Shown here: piece after piece, positions 16,016 to 24,560 of the stretch
Position numbering within the stretch: position 1 is the first letter of the stretch
Layout: each line of letters opens with the position of its first letter
Source of the DNA: JBAXAM01 sp964565935
GTDB taxonomy: Bacteria > Pseudomonadota > Gammaproteobacteria > UBA9339
Reading direction: 5' to 3'
NCBI GenBank assembly: GCA_964565935.1
Contig: CAZMGW010000002.1
Span: 3,817 to 67,816, forward strand
Length of the DNA: 64,000 nt
Program-made: the position numbers and the translations under genes
The notes under the pieces: generated by a model
What the model saw: the letters and a program-made list of their open reading frames with translations, nothing else
Database searches by the model: none
What the model was told of the DNA's origin: nothing

Positions 16016-17344
16016 CTAATGATTAAATGCTTGGTTGATCGCATGGATTGTGATGTCGTTTAATTGTAGTAAAACGTTCTTGTGGGTATTTAATGGTGGT
16101 AGCCAGTAGATGGTATTACCAAGTGGGCGTAGAAATGCTCCAAGTTTTATCGCTTCTTGAAATACTTTATAGCCATAACGACCGGCTTGTTGGTTTTTAT
16201 CTAGCACCAGATCGGCAGCCACAATGGCGCCAATATTGCGGATGTTAGTTAAGCGTTTTGTTTTTTGAGCAACATCTAACATTAGCTCATATAAAACCGG
16301 CTCCATTAAATCCACGCCTGAATAAATGTTTTCCTCTTCTAGAACCTTTAAGCATTCCAAGGCCACTGCAGCTGCCAAAGTATTGCCGCTGTGAGTGTGA
16401 GAGTGTAAAAAAGATTTGTTATCCTCGAAATCAGCGTAAAACAAGTTATAAATTTTGTTGGTTGTTAATACAGCGCTCATCGGCAGCCAACCTCCGGTTA
16501 AACCTTTTGCCAGGCAAACAAAATCCGGTTCAATACCCGCATGTTGATGTGCAAATGGTAAACCAGTGCGGCCAAATCCGGTCATAATTTCGTCGGCAAT
16601 TAAATGAATGTTGTGTTTTGTTGTCCAAGAGCGCAATCGTTTTAGAAAATCTTTGCTGTATATCAGCATGCCGCCAGCGCCTTGTACAATTGGTTCTACG
16701 ATAATGGCGGTTAATTTATCGGCATTGGGTGTTAATTGCGCTTCGATAATAGACCAAAAGTTTGAACAATCTTGCCACAGGGGATCGTTTTTAGAGCGGA
16801 TATAAGGAATGTTTTTTAGGAAAGAGCAGTGAGGCAAAAGTTCTTCGTATGGTTTTCGATATAATCCGAGGTCACTAACCGCCAGAGCGATTCCTGTTTC
16901 ACCGTGATACGAATTTTGTAGGCTTAAAATTTGTCTTCTATTGTGTTCACATGAGTTTTTTCTCGAATGTATGCTCATTTTTATGGCTATTTCTACCGCG
17001 GACGATCCTTCACTAGCATAAAAAACTTTAGCAAGAGTTTTTGTCATGCTGGTAAGTTTTTCTGATAGCTCAACTATGGTTTCATTGGTTGTATTGGCGA
17101 AAATCACATGTTCAAATTTATCTGCCTGTTTCAGCAGGGCGGCTTTAAGGCGAGGGTGGCCATGCCCCAATATTTTGCACCACCAGCTGGAAGTCGCATC
17201 AATTATTTTTGTATTGTTGCTTAGTTCAATGTAAGGCCCGCAGGCGCCTTTTACCGCAAGTGGTTTAAGGTGTTCATAGTCTTTCATCTGAGAGCAGGGG
17301 TGCCAGATGTATTTTAAGTCGCGTTCGACTAGGTTGAGTGTCAT
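16016..17344 (-). CDS. bioA: Adenosylmethionine-8-amino-7-oxononanoate aminotransferase
   Basis: A 442-residue class III PLP aminotransferase making 7,8-diaminopelargonic acid in biotin synthesis. Visible: N-terminal DLKYIWHPCSQMKDYE, ATSSWWCKILGHGHPRL, the nucleotide-loop YHGETG and IVEPIVQGAGGM. The Asp before the cofactor is in HLIADEIMTGFGRTG, and the PLP lysine in CLAKGLTGG. Normal length. Divergent from bioB across 101 bases, the classical arrangement in gammaproteobacteria, implying shared control from the intergenic region. Confidence 0.95.
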   Translation of the reverse strand: MTLNLVERDLKYIWHPCSQMKDYEHLKPLAVKGACGPYIELSNNTKIIDATSSWWCKILGHGHPRLKAALLKQADKFEHVIFANTTNETIVELSEKLTSMTKTLAKVFYASEGSSAVEIAIKMSIHSRKNSCEHNRRQILSLQNSYHGETGIALAVSDLGLYRKPYEELLPHCSFLKNIPYIRSKNDPLWQDCSNFWSIIEAQLTPNADKLTAIIVEPIVQGAGGMLIYSKDFLKRLRSWTTKHNIHLIADEIMTGFGRTGLPFAHQHAGIEPDFVCLAKGLTGGWLPMSAVLTTNKIYNLFYADFEDNKSFLHSHTHSGNTLAAAVALECLKVLEEENIYSGVDLMEPVLYELMLDVAQKTKRLTNIRNIGAIVAADLVLDKNQQAGRYGYKVFQEAIKLGAFLRPLGNTIYWLPPLNTHKNVLLQLNDITIHAINQAFNH

Positions 17345-17351
17345 GTCTTTA

Positions 17352-17415
17352 TAATAATTATTGTTGATTAATTATTATAAAATAAGTTGACAATTAAATC
17401 ATCAGAATTTAATCT
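17352..17415. promoter_or_regulatory. bioA/bioB control region: inverted repeat and bioB promoter
   Basis: A perfect 9-bp inverted repeat, TAATAATTA (17352-17360) and TAATTATTA (17369-17377) with an 8-base centre, lies between bioA and bioB. To its right is a strong rightward promoter: TTGACA at 17387-17392, 17-base spacer, TAATCT at 17410-17415, 30 bases before the bioB ATG. The repeat does not resemble the E. coli BirA operator. It could be the site of a different biotin regulator, or simply AT-rich promoter DNA for bioA. Confidence 0.55.
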
Positions 17416-17445
17416 GTCGCCATCTAATTAAAGCAGGGCACAGTA

Positions 17446-18402
17446 ATGCAACCCATAGCCGCTCGTCATAATTGGTCGATAGATGAAATCACTGATTTGT
17501 TTGCTTTGCCTTTTATTCGGTTATTGAGCCAAGCGTTGTCTACTCACCTGCAATATTTCTCAGCGGATGAGATGCAAATTAGTAGTTTGTTGAGCATCAA
17601 AACCGGTTCTTGTCCTGAGGATTGCGCTTATTGCGCACAAAGTGCTCATCACAAAATAGCGACACCAAAGCATGGTTTGTTAAGTGCAGAACAAGTGGTT
17701 GCCGCAGCGAAAGCTGCCAAAAATATTGGTGCCATGCGTTTTTGCATGGGTGCTGCCTGGCGCAGTCCTCCGGAAAAACAGTTTGGCGAAATATTGGCAA
17801 TAATAAAAAAAGTGAAGGAATTGGGTTTAGAAACCTGCATGACATTGGGGATGCTTAATGACGATCAAGTTCGGTCTTTGAAAGCTGCTGGTTTGGATTA
17901 TTACAATCATAATTTAGATACCTCCCCCGAATATTACGCGAACATAATTACCACCAGAACTTATAGCGAACGTATCGTCACTTTAGAAAGGTTACGGAAT
18001 GCCGGGATTAAAATTTGTTGTGGTGGAATTATTGGTTTGGGTGAGAGCAACAAAGATCGCATTGGCTTATTACATCAGTTGGCCAATTTTCCTGAACATC
18101 CGCATAGTGTGCCGATAAATCGTTTTGTTGCAATAGCTGGTACTCCGCTGGCTGATATGCCCCCCATTGATTCTTTTGACTTTGTGCGCGTAATCGCCGT
18201 TGCGCGTATTTTAATGCCACGTTCTTTGATAAGGCTTGCCGCTGGGCGTGAAACCATGAGCGATGAGTTTCAGGCATTATGTTTTTCTGCGGGCGCTAAT
18301 TCAATATTTTGTGGAGAGAAACTTCTTACTTCGAAGAACCCTACAGTGAAAAAAGATTATGAATTATTGCAGCGTTTAGGAATAAAAACGCATGATGGTT
18401 AA
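17446..18402 (+). CDS. bioB: Biotin synthase
   Basis: A 318-residue radical SAM enzyme that inserts sulfur into dethiobiotin. Visible: the radical SAM cluster motif CPEDCAYC (about residues 50-57), GAMRFCMGAAWR, CMTLGML, YYNHNLDTSPEYY, GGIIGLGES and SLIRLAAGRETM, all standard BioB signatures carrying ligands for the [2Fe-2S] cluster. Length is normal. First gene of bioB-F-H-C-D, driven by the promoter at 17387-17415. Its 3' end overlaps bioF by 11 bases. Confidence 0.97.
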   Translation: MQPIAARHNWSIDEITDLFALPFIRLLSQALSTHLQYFSADEMQISSLLSIKTGSCPEDCAYCAQSAHHKIATPKHGLLSAEQVVAAAKAAKNIGAMRFCMGAAWRSPPEKQFGEILAIIKKVKELGLETCMTLGMLNDDQVRSLKAAGLDYYNHNLDTSPEYYANIITTRTYSERIVTLERLRNAGIKICCGGIIGLGESNKDRIGLLHQLANFPEHPHSVPINRFVAIAGTPLADMPPIDSFDFVRVIAVARILMPRSLIRLAAGRETMSDEFQALCFSAGANSIFCGEKLLTSKNPTVKKDYELLQRLGIKTHDG

Positions 18403-19555
18403 CATTCTCGCCAGTAAGTTACAACAGCTTCAGCAAGCCAATTTATATCGTACTAGGTATATTTTACAAAGTGCCAAGGAGCCGCTGGTAAGGCATAACG
18501 ACCGAGCGTTTTTATCTTTTTCTGGCAACAATTATTTAGGATTGGCAAATCACCCGGAGGTAATTGCGGCTTGTAAAAAAGGGTTGGATCAATATGGAGT
18601 TGGTAGCGGTGCTTCGAGTGTGTTGGGAGGATATAGTTGCGCTCATCACGCGTTAGAAGAGGAATTGGCGAATTTTTTAGGGTACGAGCGTGTTTTGTTG
18701 TTTTCAACCGGTTACATGGCGAATCTTGGAGTGATAACCGCTTTGTATACCACAAGCGATCATATTTTTATGGATCGTTTAAATCATGCGTCATTAGTTG
18801 ATGGTTGTCGTTATTCCGGAGCGCGTTTTGAGCGCTATCAACACCAGAATCCCCGTGATTTAGAGCTGCGCCTAACAAAATCTAAAGCCAAAAACAAATT
18901 AATTTGTACCGATGGTTTGTTTAGTATGGATGGGGATTTGGCGCATTTGTCAGAAATAGTTGCTATTGCGCGGCGAAATAACAGTTGGTTGATGGTAGAT
19001 GATGCGCATGGTATTGGGGTGTTGGGATGTCAGGGTAGGGGGATTTTAGACCATTTTGGTTTGGTGGCGAAAGATGTGCAAATTTTAGTCGGCACATTAA
19101 GTAAAGCATTTGGGACATTTGGTGCTTTTGTTGCGGGTAATGAAGTTGTAATTGAAAGTTTAATTCAATTTGCCAGATCGTATATGTATACGACGGCTTT
19201 GCCACCGGCGATTGCTGGGGCTACGCGCATGAGCTTAAAGCTGTTGCAGCAAGATGACTGGCGGCGTGATCGTCTGGCTGTGTTAATAAAAAGATTTCAG
19301 GAGGGCGCAAGAAATTTGGGTTTGCAGGTATTGCCATCTAATACGCCTATTCAGTTATTAATTATTGGGCAGTCTGATGAAGCGCAAAAGATGACCCTAA
19401 GATTAAAGCAACTTGGCGTCATTGTTGATTTAATTAGACCGCCAACCGTTCCGAATAACACCGCGCGTTTGCGTATTAGCTTAACTGCCAATCATATGGA
19501 AGAGCAAATTGACTTTTTGTTGGAGGCATTAACAAAAGTTATGGTGAGGATGTAA
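18392..19555 (+). CDS. bioF: 8-amino-7-oxononanoate synthase
   Basis: A 387-residue alpha-oxoamine synthase that condenses pimeloyl-ACP with alanine. Visible: SFSGNNYLGLANHPEV, GVGSGASSVLGGYS, FMDRLNHASLVDG, the Asp in WLMVDDAHGIGVLG and the PLP lysine in LVGTLSKAFGTFGAF (about residue 235). Normal length. Start overlaps bioB and stop overlaps the bioH start (ATGTAATG), so translation is coupled through the operon. Confidence 0.96.
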   Translation: MMVNILASKLQQLQQANLYRTRYILQSAKEPLVRHNDRAFLSFSGNNYLGLANHPEVIAACKKGLDQYGVGSGASSVLGGYSCAHHALEEELANFLGYERVLLFSTGYMANLGVITALYTTSDHIFMDRLNHASLVDGCRYSGARFERYQHQNPRDLELRLTKSKAKNKLICTDGLFSMDGDLAHLSEIVAIARRNNSWLMVDDAHGIGVLGCQGRGILDHFGLVAKDVQILVGTLSKAFGTFGAFVAGNEVVIESLIQFARSYMYTTALPPAIAGATRMSLKLLQQDDWRRDRLAVLIKRFQEGARNLGLQVLPSNTPIQLLIIGQSDEAQKMTLRLKQLGVIVDLIRPPTVPNNTARLRISLTANHMEEQIDFLLEALTKVMVRM

Positions 19556-20334
19556 TGTCGACGAAACCGAGTATTAAAGTATGCGGTTCTGGCGAAGACA
19601 TTGTTTTGTTACATGGTTGGGCAATGCATTCCGGGGTTTGGGTGGATATGGCAAAGCAATTGGCACAATCACATCGTGTTACTTTGCTTGATTTGCCTGG
19701 GTTTGGAGACAGTGATTTGGTTTTTGGGGGGTATGAGCTAGAGGATATTGCGCAGCAGATATTTGCTATTATTCCCGCTAAAGCAATTTGGATGGGGTGG
19801 TCCATGGGCGGTTTAATTGCTATGTGGATTGCCATACACCATCCAGAAGCAGTAAAAAAACTAATTTTAGTTAGCAGCTCCCCATGTTTTATAGAAAAAC
19901 CTAATTGGCCGGGTATTAACCCAGGGGTTTTTGACCAATTCGATGTGTCTTTAAAAAAAGATGTGCAACATGCCATTTTACGATTTCTTAATTTACAGCT
20001 GGGTGAAAATCAATATGTTGCAAGGCAAAAACATTTGCGTCAATTAAAAGCCCTTATGTTTGCAAAAAAATTGCCAACAATCGACGCGTTAATTGGTGGG
20101 CTTGATTTGTTGCGCAATATCGACATGCGTCCCCAATTGTTTGCTATCAAATGCCCGGTCTTATTTATTTTAGGTGAGGTTGATCGATTGGTGCCAGCAT
20201 CAATAGATGAAACTTTAAACGCATATATTCCTCAAGCGTTAATTGGGGTTATTCCGCAAGCCGCGCATGTTCCTTTTTTCTCTCATGCGCAAATATTTTT
20301 AGAAATGGTTAAGAGGTTTTTGCATGCTAAGTAA
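19555..20334 (+). CDS. bioH: Pimeloyl-[acyl-carrier protein] methyl ester esterase
   Basis: A 259-residue alpha/beta hydrolase. BioH removes the methyl group from pimeloyl-ACP methyl ester, ending the BioC-BioH route to pimeloyl-ACP. Visible: oxyanion-hole HGWAMHSGVW, nucleophile elbow GWSMGG (Ser about residue 82), an acid residue in FILGEVDRLVP and the catalytic His in AAHVPFFSH (about residue 241). Lies between bioF and bioC with overlaps on both sides, which separates it from unrelated hydrolases. Confidence 0.92.
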   Translation: MSTKPSIKVCGSGEDIVLLHGWAMHSGVWVDMAKQLAQSHRVTLLDLPGFGDSDLVFGGYELEDIAQQIFAIIPAKAIWMGWSMGGLIAMWIAIHHPEAVKKLILVSSSPCFIEKPNWPGINPGVFDQFDVSLKKDVQHAILRFLNLQLGENQYVARQKHLRQLKALMFAKKLPTIDALIGGLDLLRNIDMRPQLFAIKCPVLFILGEVDRLVPASIDETLNAYIPQALIGVIPQAAHVPFFSHAQIFLEMVKRFLHAK

Positions 20335-21130
20335 TGGTTGCTGTGGGTTTAATAAAGCTAAAATTGCTCAATCGTTTGGTAAAGCGGCAAGTGTGTACGA
20401 TGAAGTGGCGATTCTGCAGCAAGAAGTTGGTGTCAATTTGTACGATTTATTAAAGAGCACCAATATCCAACCTGCAAAAATCTTGGATGTGGGATCTGGC
20501 ACCGGGAAAATGACATTGGAATTAGCGCATTTGTTTCCCGATGCGGCGGTGCTCGGTGTTGATATCGCAGACAGCATGGTGCGATTCGCACGTACTAACT
20601 TTAAACAAACCGATAATCTGGATTTTATTTGTGCCGATGCGGATTTTTTACCATTGGCTAATAATTCAATAGATCTAATTGTGTCAAATTTAATGTTGCA
20701 ATGGAGTGCTAATTGTAAAGCTACGTTAAGTGAATGGTGGCGGGTAATGAAATCTGGAGGCGTGTTTTTCTTTTCAACATTAGGTCCTGGTTCGTTGCAT
20801 GAGCTGCGCACTGCTTGGCAGAAAGTTGATTCTGATTCTCACGTTAATTTTTTTGTGGATCAACACACTCTCAAACGTTGTTTGGTCAATGCGCAGTTTA
20901 AAAACATTCAAGTTAAGATGGTTAATCACAGTCGCTTTTTTAATTCGCTGCATGAATTAATGACAGATTTAAAAATATTGGGCGCACATAATTTGCAACA
21001 TAAACGCAAGCCTGGTTTGCTTGGTAAAAGGAAATTTATGCTTTTGCAAGAGGCTTATGAAAAGTTTCGGTGTGAGAATGGAAAACTGTGCGTAACTTAC
21101 GAGGTCTACTACGTTAGTGCGGTTCGATGA
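20324..21130 (+). CDS. bioC: Malonyl-[acyl-carrier protein] O-methyltransferase
   Basis: A 268-residue SAM-dependent methyltransferase. BioC methylates malonyl-ACP so that fatty acid synthesis can build the pimeloyl chain. Visible: N-terminal KIAQSFGKAASVYDEVAILQ, typical of BioC, the SAM-binding ILDVGSGTGKMTLEL, LGVDIADSM, the LIVSNLMLQW motif and FFFSTLGPGSLHELR. Overlaps bioH by 11 bases and bioD slightly. Normal length. Confidence 0.94.
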   Translation: MLSNGCCGFNKAKIAQSFGKAASVYDEVAILQQEVGVNLYDLLKSTNIQPAKILDVGSGTGKMTLELAHLFPDAAVLGVDIADSMVRFARTNFKQTDNLDFICADADFLPLANNSIDLIVSNLMLQWSANCKATLSEWWRVMKSGGVFFFSTLGPGSLHELRTAWQKVDSDSHVNFFVDQHTLKRCLVNAQFKNIQVKMVNHSRFFNSLHELMTDLKILGAHNLQHKRKPGLLGKRKFMLLQEAYEKFRCENGKLCVTYEVYYVSAVR

Positions 21131-21140
21131 CGGGTTTTTT

Positions 21141-21833
21141 ATGAAAAAAGCGGCAAAAGGCTATTTTGTGGTTGGTACCGACACTGGTGTTGGAAAAACA
21201 GTTGTTAGTGCTTCTTTGTTAATTGCATTGGCGCGTTATGGTTTTAAAACAGCAGCTATTAAACCAATTGCATGCGGTTGTCGGTTGACGTCAATAGGTT
21301 TGTGTAATGAAGATGCTTTGATGTTGCAAGAGCATGCAACGCATAAAGTGGAGTATTCGCAAACCAACCCTTTTGCTTTTGCAGAGCCAATAGCCCCGCA
21401 TATTGCCGCGGCAAGAATCGGGGTGGGCTTAACAGTGGCAGAGGTTTTGCTAAAAACTCAGCAGGTGCTATCAAGCGATGTGGATTATATTGTGATTGAG
21501 GGGGCGGGTGGTTTGTGCGTGCCGCTTAATAGAAATGAGACGATGACTGATCTCATAAAGGGTTACGGTTATCCTGTGATATTGGTTGTGGGAATTCGGC
21601 TTGGTTGCATTAATCACGCGCTATTAACACTGGAAAGCCTATGTAAACACAATGTCAAAATTGCTGGCTGGGTGGCCAATGTTATAGATCCAGAGATGGG
21701 TTATGTAGACGAAAGTATTCAGTGCATAAAACTTTACACTAAGTCGCCATTGCTTGGTGTTATACCTTATCAAGAAAAAATTGATTTGAATATGAGCACC
21801 GGCTATTTGAGTCTACATTTATTAGTGAGCTAA
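21141..21833 (+). CDS. bioD: ATP-dependent dethiobiotin synthetase
   Basis: A P-loop enzyme of about 230 residues that closes the ureido ring of dethiobiotin from 7,8-diaminopelargonate, CO2 and ATP. Visible: P-loop GTDTGVGKTVVSASLL near the N-terminus, the IKPIACG motif, NPFAFAEPIAPHIAA and IEGAGGLCVPL. I use the ATG at 21141 (MKKAAKGYF); an in-frame GTG at 21117 inside bioC is also possible. It is the last gene of the bio operon and is convergent with the pit gene. Confidence 0.93.
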   Translation: MKKAAKGYFVVGTDTGVGKTVVSASLLIALARYGFKTAAIKPIACGCRLTSIGLCNEDALMLQEHATHKVEYSQTNPFAFAEPIAPHIAAARIGVGLTVAEVLLKTQQVLSSDVDYIVIEGAGGLCVPLNRNETMTDLIKGYGYPVILVVGIRLGCINHALLTLESLCKHNVKIAGWVANVIDPEMGYVDESIQCIKLYTKSPLLGVIPYQEKIDLNMSTGYLSLHLLVS

Positions 21834-21853
21834 GGTGCGCGTTAGGGTAACCA

Positions 21854-22864
21854 TTACGAGATTTTTGTAAAAATAGAATCGAGTATTACATGCAGCACAA
21901 AGGCTAGTGTTGCTGATGCTGGAATGGTTAAAAGCCAAGCCCAGCCGATATTTTGAGCTATTTCCCAATTGATTGCGGATAGTCTTTTTTTCGACAGGCC
22001 AACACCCAGAATAGAAGAAGTGATGACGTGAGAAGTGCTGGTTGGTAATCCTAAAGCCGAAGCGCCAAGAATCACACCAGCTGCAGAAGTTTGGACACAA
22101 AAGCCATGAATGGGTTGTAGTTTAACAAAATCTTTACCAACAGTCTTAATAACGCGCCAGCCGCCGATAGCAGTTCCCAGTGCCATTGCGATGGCGCAAG
22201 AAGCCATTACTAGCCACGGTACCGAAAAACTTTTTAAAGTGCCATAGCTAACTAATGCCATGGTGATCACACCCATTGATTTTTGTGCATCTGCAGTTCC
22301 GTGTGAAAAAGCCACAAACGCAGCAGAAATAATTTGTAGTTTGCGAAAATTTTTGTTGAGTTTTTCTGGGGAAAAGCAGCGAACAGTCCAAAGTAAAATG
22401 ATCATTAGTGTGAAGCCAAGTGCTAGGCCAATAATCGGTGAAAAAATCAATGCCAGTAAGATTATTTTTAGGCCAGACCAATGTAAGGCTGAAAAGCCTA
22501 CGCTTGCTACCGATGCGCCTGCAATACCGCCGATTAAGGAATGAGATGATGATGATGGGATGGCGAAATACCAGGTAGTTAGGCCCCAAATAATAGCAGC
22601 GCTAACACCAGAAAGAATGGCTATTTGAGTGATGCTATCAGCATTAACAATACCCGTGCTGATTGTTGTTGCAACCTTGGTTGAAACCAAAGCTCCAATG
22701 AGATTTAACACGGCGGCCATAATGACGGCAGTGCGAATCGAAAGTGCGCGTGTCGAGACACATGTAGCGATAGCATTAGCAGAGTCGTTAAAGCCATTAA
22801 TGTAATCGAAGGCTAGGGCGACAGTAATGACAAGAATTAAAACTATAAGACCGGCTTCAGGCAT
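21854..22864 (-). CDS. pit: Inorganic phosphate transporter, PiT family
   Basis: A 336-residue PiT-family low-affinity phosphate:cation symporter with about 10 helices in two inverted halves. Signature repeats are visible: FDYINGFNDSANAIATCV near the N-terminus and GVILGASALGLPTSTSHVITSSILGVGL in the second half. TWYFAIPSSSSHSLIGGI is the equivalent motif in the first half. It is shorter than E. coli PitA (about 500 residues) but typical for the compact PiT type. It overlaps the upstream PhoU-like gene by 8 bases, the common PiT-regulator pairing. Confidence 0.92.
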   Translation of the reverse strand: MPEAGLIVLILVITVALAFDYINGFNDSANAIATCVSTRALSIRTAVIMAAVLNLIGALVSTKVATTISTGIVNADSITQIAILSGVSAAIIWGLTTWYFAIPSSSSHSLIGGIAGASVASVGFSALHWSGLKIILLALIFSPIIGLALGFTLMIILLWTVRCFSPEKLNKNFRKLQIISAAFVAFSHGTADAQKSMGVITMALVSYGTLKSFSVPWLVMASCAIAMALGTAIGGWRVIKTVGKDFVKLQPIHGFCVQTSAAGVILGASALGLPTSTSHVITSSILGVGLSKKRLSAINWEIAQNIGWAWLLTIPASATLAFVLHVILDSIFTKIS

Positions 22865-23474
22865 TTTTGACTACCACGCTTTCCAAAATATTGGCAACAT
22901 CTTCACATCGGTCGGTTACGCGCTCTAGGTTTTCGTAAATCGCTTTCCATTTGATCAAGAAAATCGGATCTTTTTCTTCGTCAAACAAACGACTGATTGC
23001 GTCGGCACGTACACGATCTGCTTCGCCTTCCAAAGAATTTATTTCAACACAATATTCGAAAATATGCTGGGGTTTATTATCTAGCATCGCTACCGCTTTT
23101 TCTACGGTTTGACAAGCTTTAAGGATAATAAATCCAAGCTCTTTTGCTTCCGGTGTGATTTTGTCAATATGATAAATGATGATGTGTTGAGCCAAAGTAT
23201 CAATGGCATCAATAATGTCATCTAAAGAAGAAGCAAGTGAATAAATATCTTCACGATCAAATGGGGTGATAAAACTTTTGTTGAGGGTTCTAATAATTTC
23301 GTGGGTTTGTAAATCGCCTTTATGCTCTATTTCTTTGATCGCATGTTGACTAGCAAGTGGGTCGCTAAAATTATCAAGCATTTCCTTTAACACAATTGAT
23401 CCAGCAACTATGTTTTTAGTCATTTCATGGAACATGGGGAAAAATTTTTCTTCTTTGGGTATTAAGCCGAACAT
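22857..23474 (-). CDS. PhoU-like DUF47 phosphate transport accessory protein
   Basis: A soluble all-helical protein of about 205 residues in the DUF47/PhoU-like family, typically encoded next to PiT transporters and thought to regulate them. I choose the ATG at 23474 (MFGLIPKEEKFFPMF) because AGAGGA lies at normal spacing before it; a frame extension to 23513 adds 13 residues without family support. Conserved features include FFPMFHEM near the start and the metal-type EIEHKGDLQTHEI motif (about residue 50). Overlaps pit and is clearly co-transcribed. Confidence 0.85.
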   Translation of the reverse strand: MFGLIPKEEKFFPMFHEMTKNIVAGSIVLKEMLDNFSDPLASQHAIKEIEHKGDLQTHEIIRTLNKSFITPFDREDIYSLASSLDDIIDAIDTLAQHIIIYHIDKITPEAKELGFIILKACQTVEKAVAMLDNKPQHIFEYCVEINSLEGEADRVRADAISRLFDEEKDPIFLIKWKAIYENLERVTDRCEDVANILESVVVKNA

Positions 23475-23683
23475 GATTTCCTCTGATATAAATTCCTGGT
23501 TGCTATATAACATAATTTTTTTTGCGATGCCATGGGTATTATCTTTGGTGGCTGTCTATGTGAGCAAATAACAACACAATCAAGAGGTTGGCTGGTATTG
23601 TCGTTTCCTACAGTAAAATGTCTTATTCTTCTCAGTAGGCGAAATAAAATAAATTAAATGGTGTCGGTCGAAGTGAAATTGAT

Positions 23684-23689
23684 TATAAT
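23684..23689 (+). promoter_or_regulatory. Candidate -10 box for lemA
   Basis: A perfect TATAAT lies 36 bases before the lemA start, in the 251-base divergent spacer between the PhoU-like gene and lemA. No clear -35 at 17 bases. The lemA ATG at 23726 has a strong GGAGGGG ribosome-binding site. Confidence 0.4.
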
Positions 23690-23725
23690 GGTGCAACGTG
23701 TAATTTACTTCCGGAGGGGTTTAGT

Positions 23726-24298
23726 ATGTTAACTTTTATTATTATTGCTATTGTATTGATACTATCGTGGGGAATTATAATTTATAACAAGTTAATCCAC
23801 ATGATTGAAGTTGTTAATAACAACAAAAATCAAATAGATGTGCAGTTGGATCGGCGTTATAAAGTGTACGAGTCGTTAATTGAGGTGGTAAAAAAATATA
23901 TGGATTATGAAAAAACCACTTTGAAAGAAGTGGTGGCTTTGCGTTCGCAAGCGCAAAAATCCTTAGCAAGCGGTGATGAGGGTGGACGCATGAACGCTGA
24001 GGAAGCTATTTCCAAAATTGGCGCTAATCTCAATTTGGTGTTTGAGCAATACCCTGATTTGAAAGCAGACAAAAATGCGCTGCAGTTGCAAGAAGAGATA
24101 GTCAATACTGAAAACAAACTCACCTTTGCTAAGCAATCTTACAATGATAGTGTTGAGCAATATAAAGCTACGAGTAAATCCTTGTTTGAGTCATTTGTTG
24201 TTAGTGCTCTTCCCGAGAAATTGCTAAAAGAATTTGCCTATTGGGGTGTTTCTGATGAGCAAAGGAAGCAACATGAAGAGTATAAGGTCAAACTTTGA
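23726..24298 (+). CDS. lemA: LemA family membrane-anchored protein
   Basis: A 190-residue LemA-family protein: one N-terminal membrane helix (residues about 2-22) followed by a long helical cytoplasmic or periplasmic bundle. Visible signature: IEVVNNNKNQIDVQLDRRYKVYESLIEVVKKYM, matching the conserved LemA region just after the helix. LemA genes are frequently paired with HtpX-type proteases, as here two genes downstream. Biochemical role remains unclear in the family. Confidence 0.88.
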   Translation: MLTFIIIAIVLILSWGIIIYNKLIHMIEVVNNNKNQIDVQLDRRYKVYESLIEVVKKYMDYEKTTLKEVVALRSQAQKSLASGDEGGRMNAEEAISKIGANLNLVFEQYPDLKADKNALQLQEEIVNTENKLTFAKQSYNDSVEQYKATSKSLFESFVVSALPEKLLKEFAYWGVSDEQRKQHEEYKVKL

Positions 24299-24311
24299 AT
24301 AATTAAAAATC

Positions 24312-24560
24312 ATGCGTCTAATTGTTAAACATAAAAAAGAGCTGCCCGCTCATACCGAGCCAACTTATCTTTTGCCTGTGCAACTGCAAAAGCGTGTGTC
24401 GTTGGGCTTGTTTATAATTGGAATTATTGCTGTACTTTATGGTGTTATGCTGTTTTTTGGATACAGTAAAATTTCCTCTTTAGTCGCCGACGAAGAGGCG
24501 CAGCGTGCAAGTCGTGAAAAAACTTATTTAAAAATAGAGGCTCTTACAAAGGATGAATGA
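24312..24560 (+). CDS. Small single-helix membrane protein between lemA and htpX
   Basis: An 82-residue protein with one membrane helix (about residues 35-52, GLFIIGIIAVLYGVMLFFGY) and charged ends. I do not recognise a family. It starts 13 bases after lemA and its stop overlaps the htpX start by 8 bases, so it is almost certainly part of the lemA-htpX unit. It may be an assembly or substrate-presentation partner of the protease; this is inference from position alone. Confidence 0.6.
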   Translation: MRLIVKHKKELPAHTEPTYLLPVQLQKRVSLGLFIIGIIAVLYGVMLFFGYSKISSLVADEEAQRASREKTYLKIEALTKDE

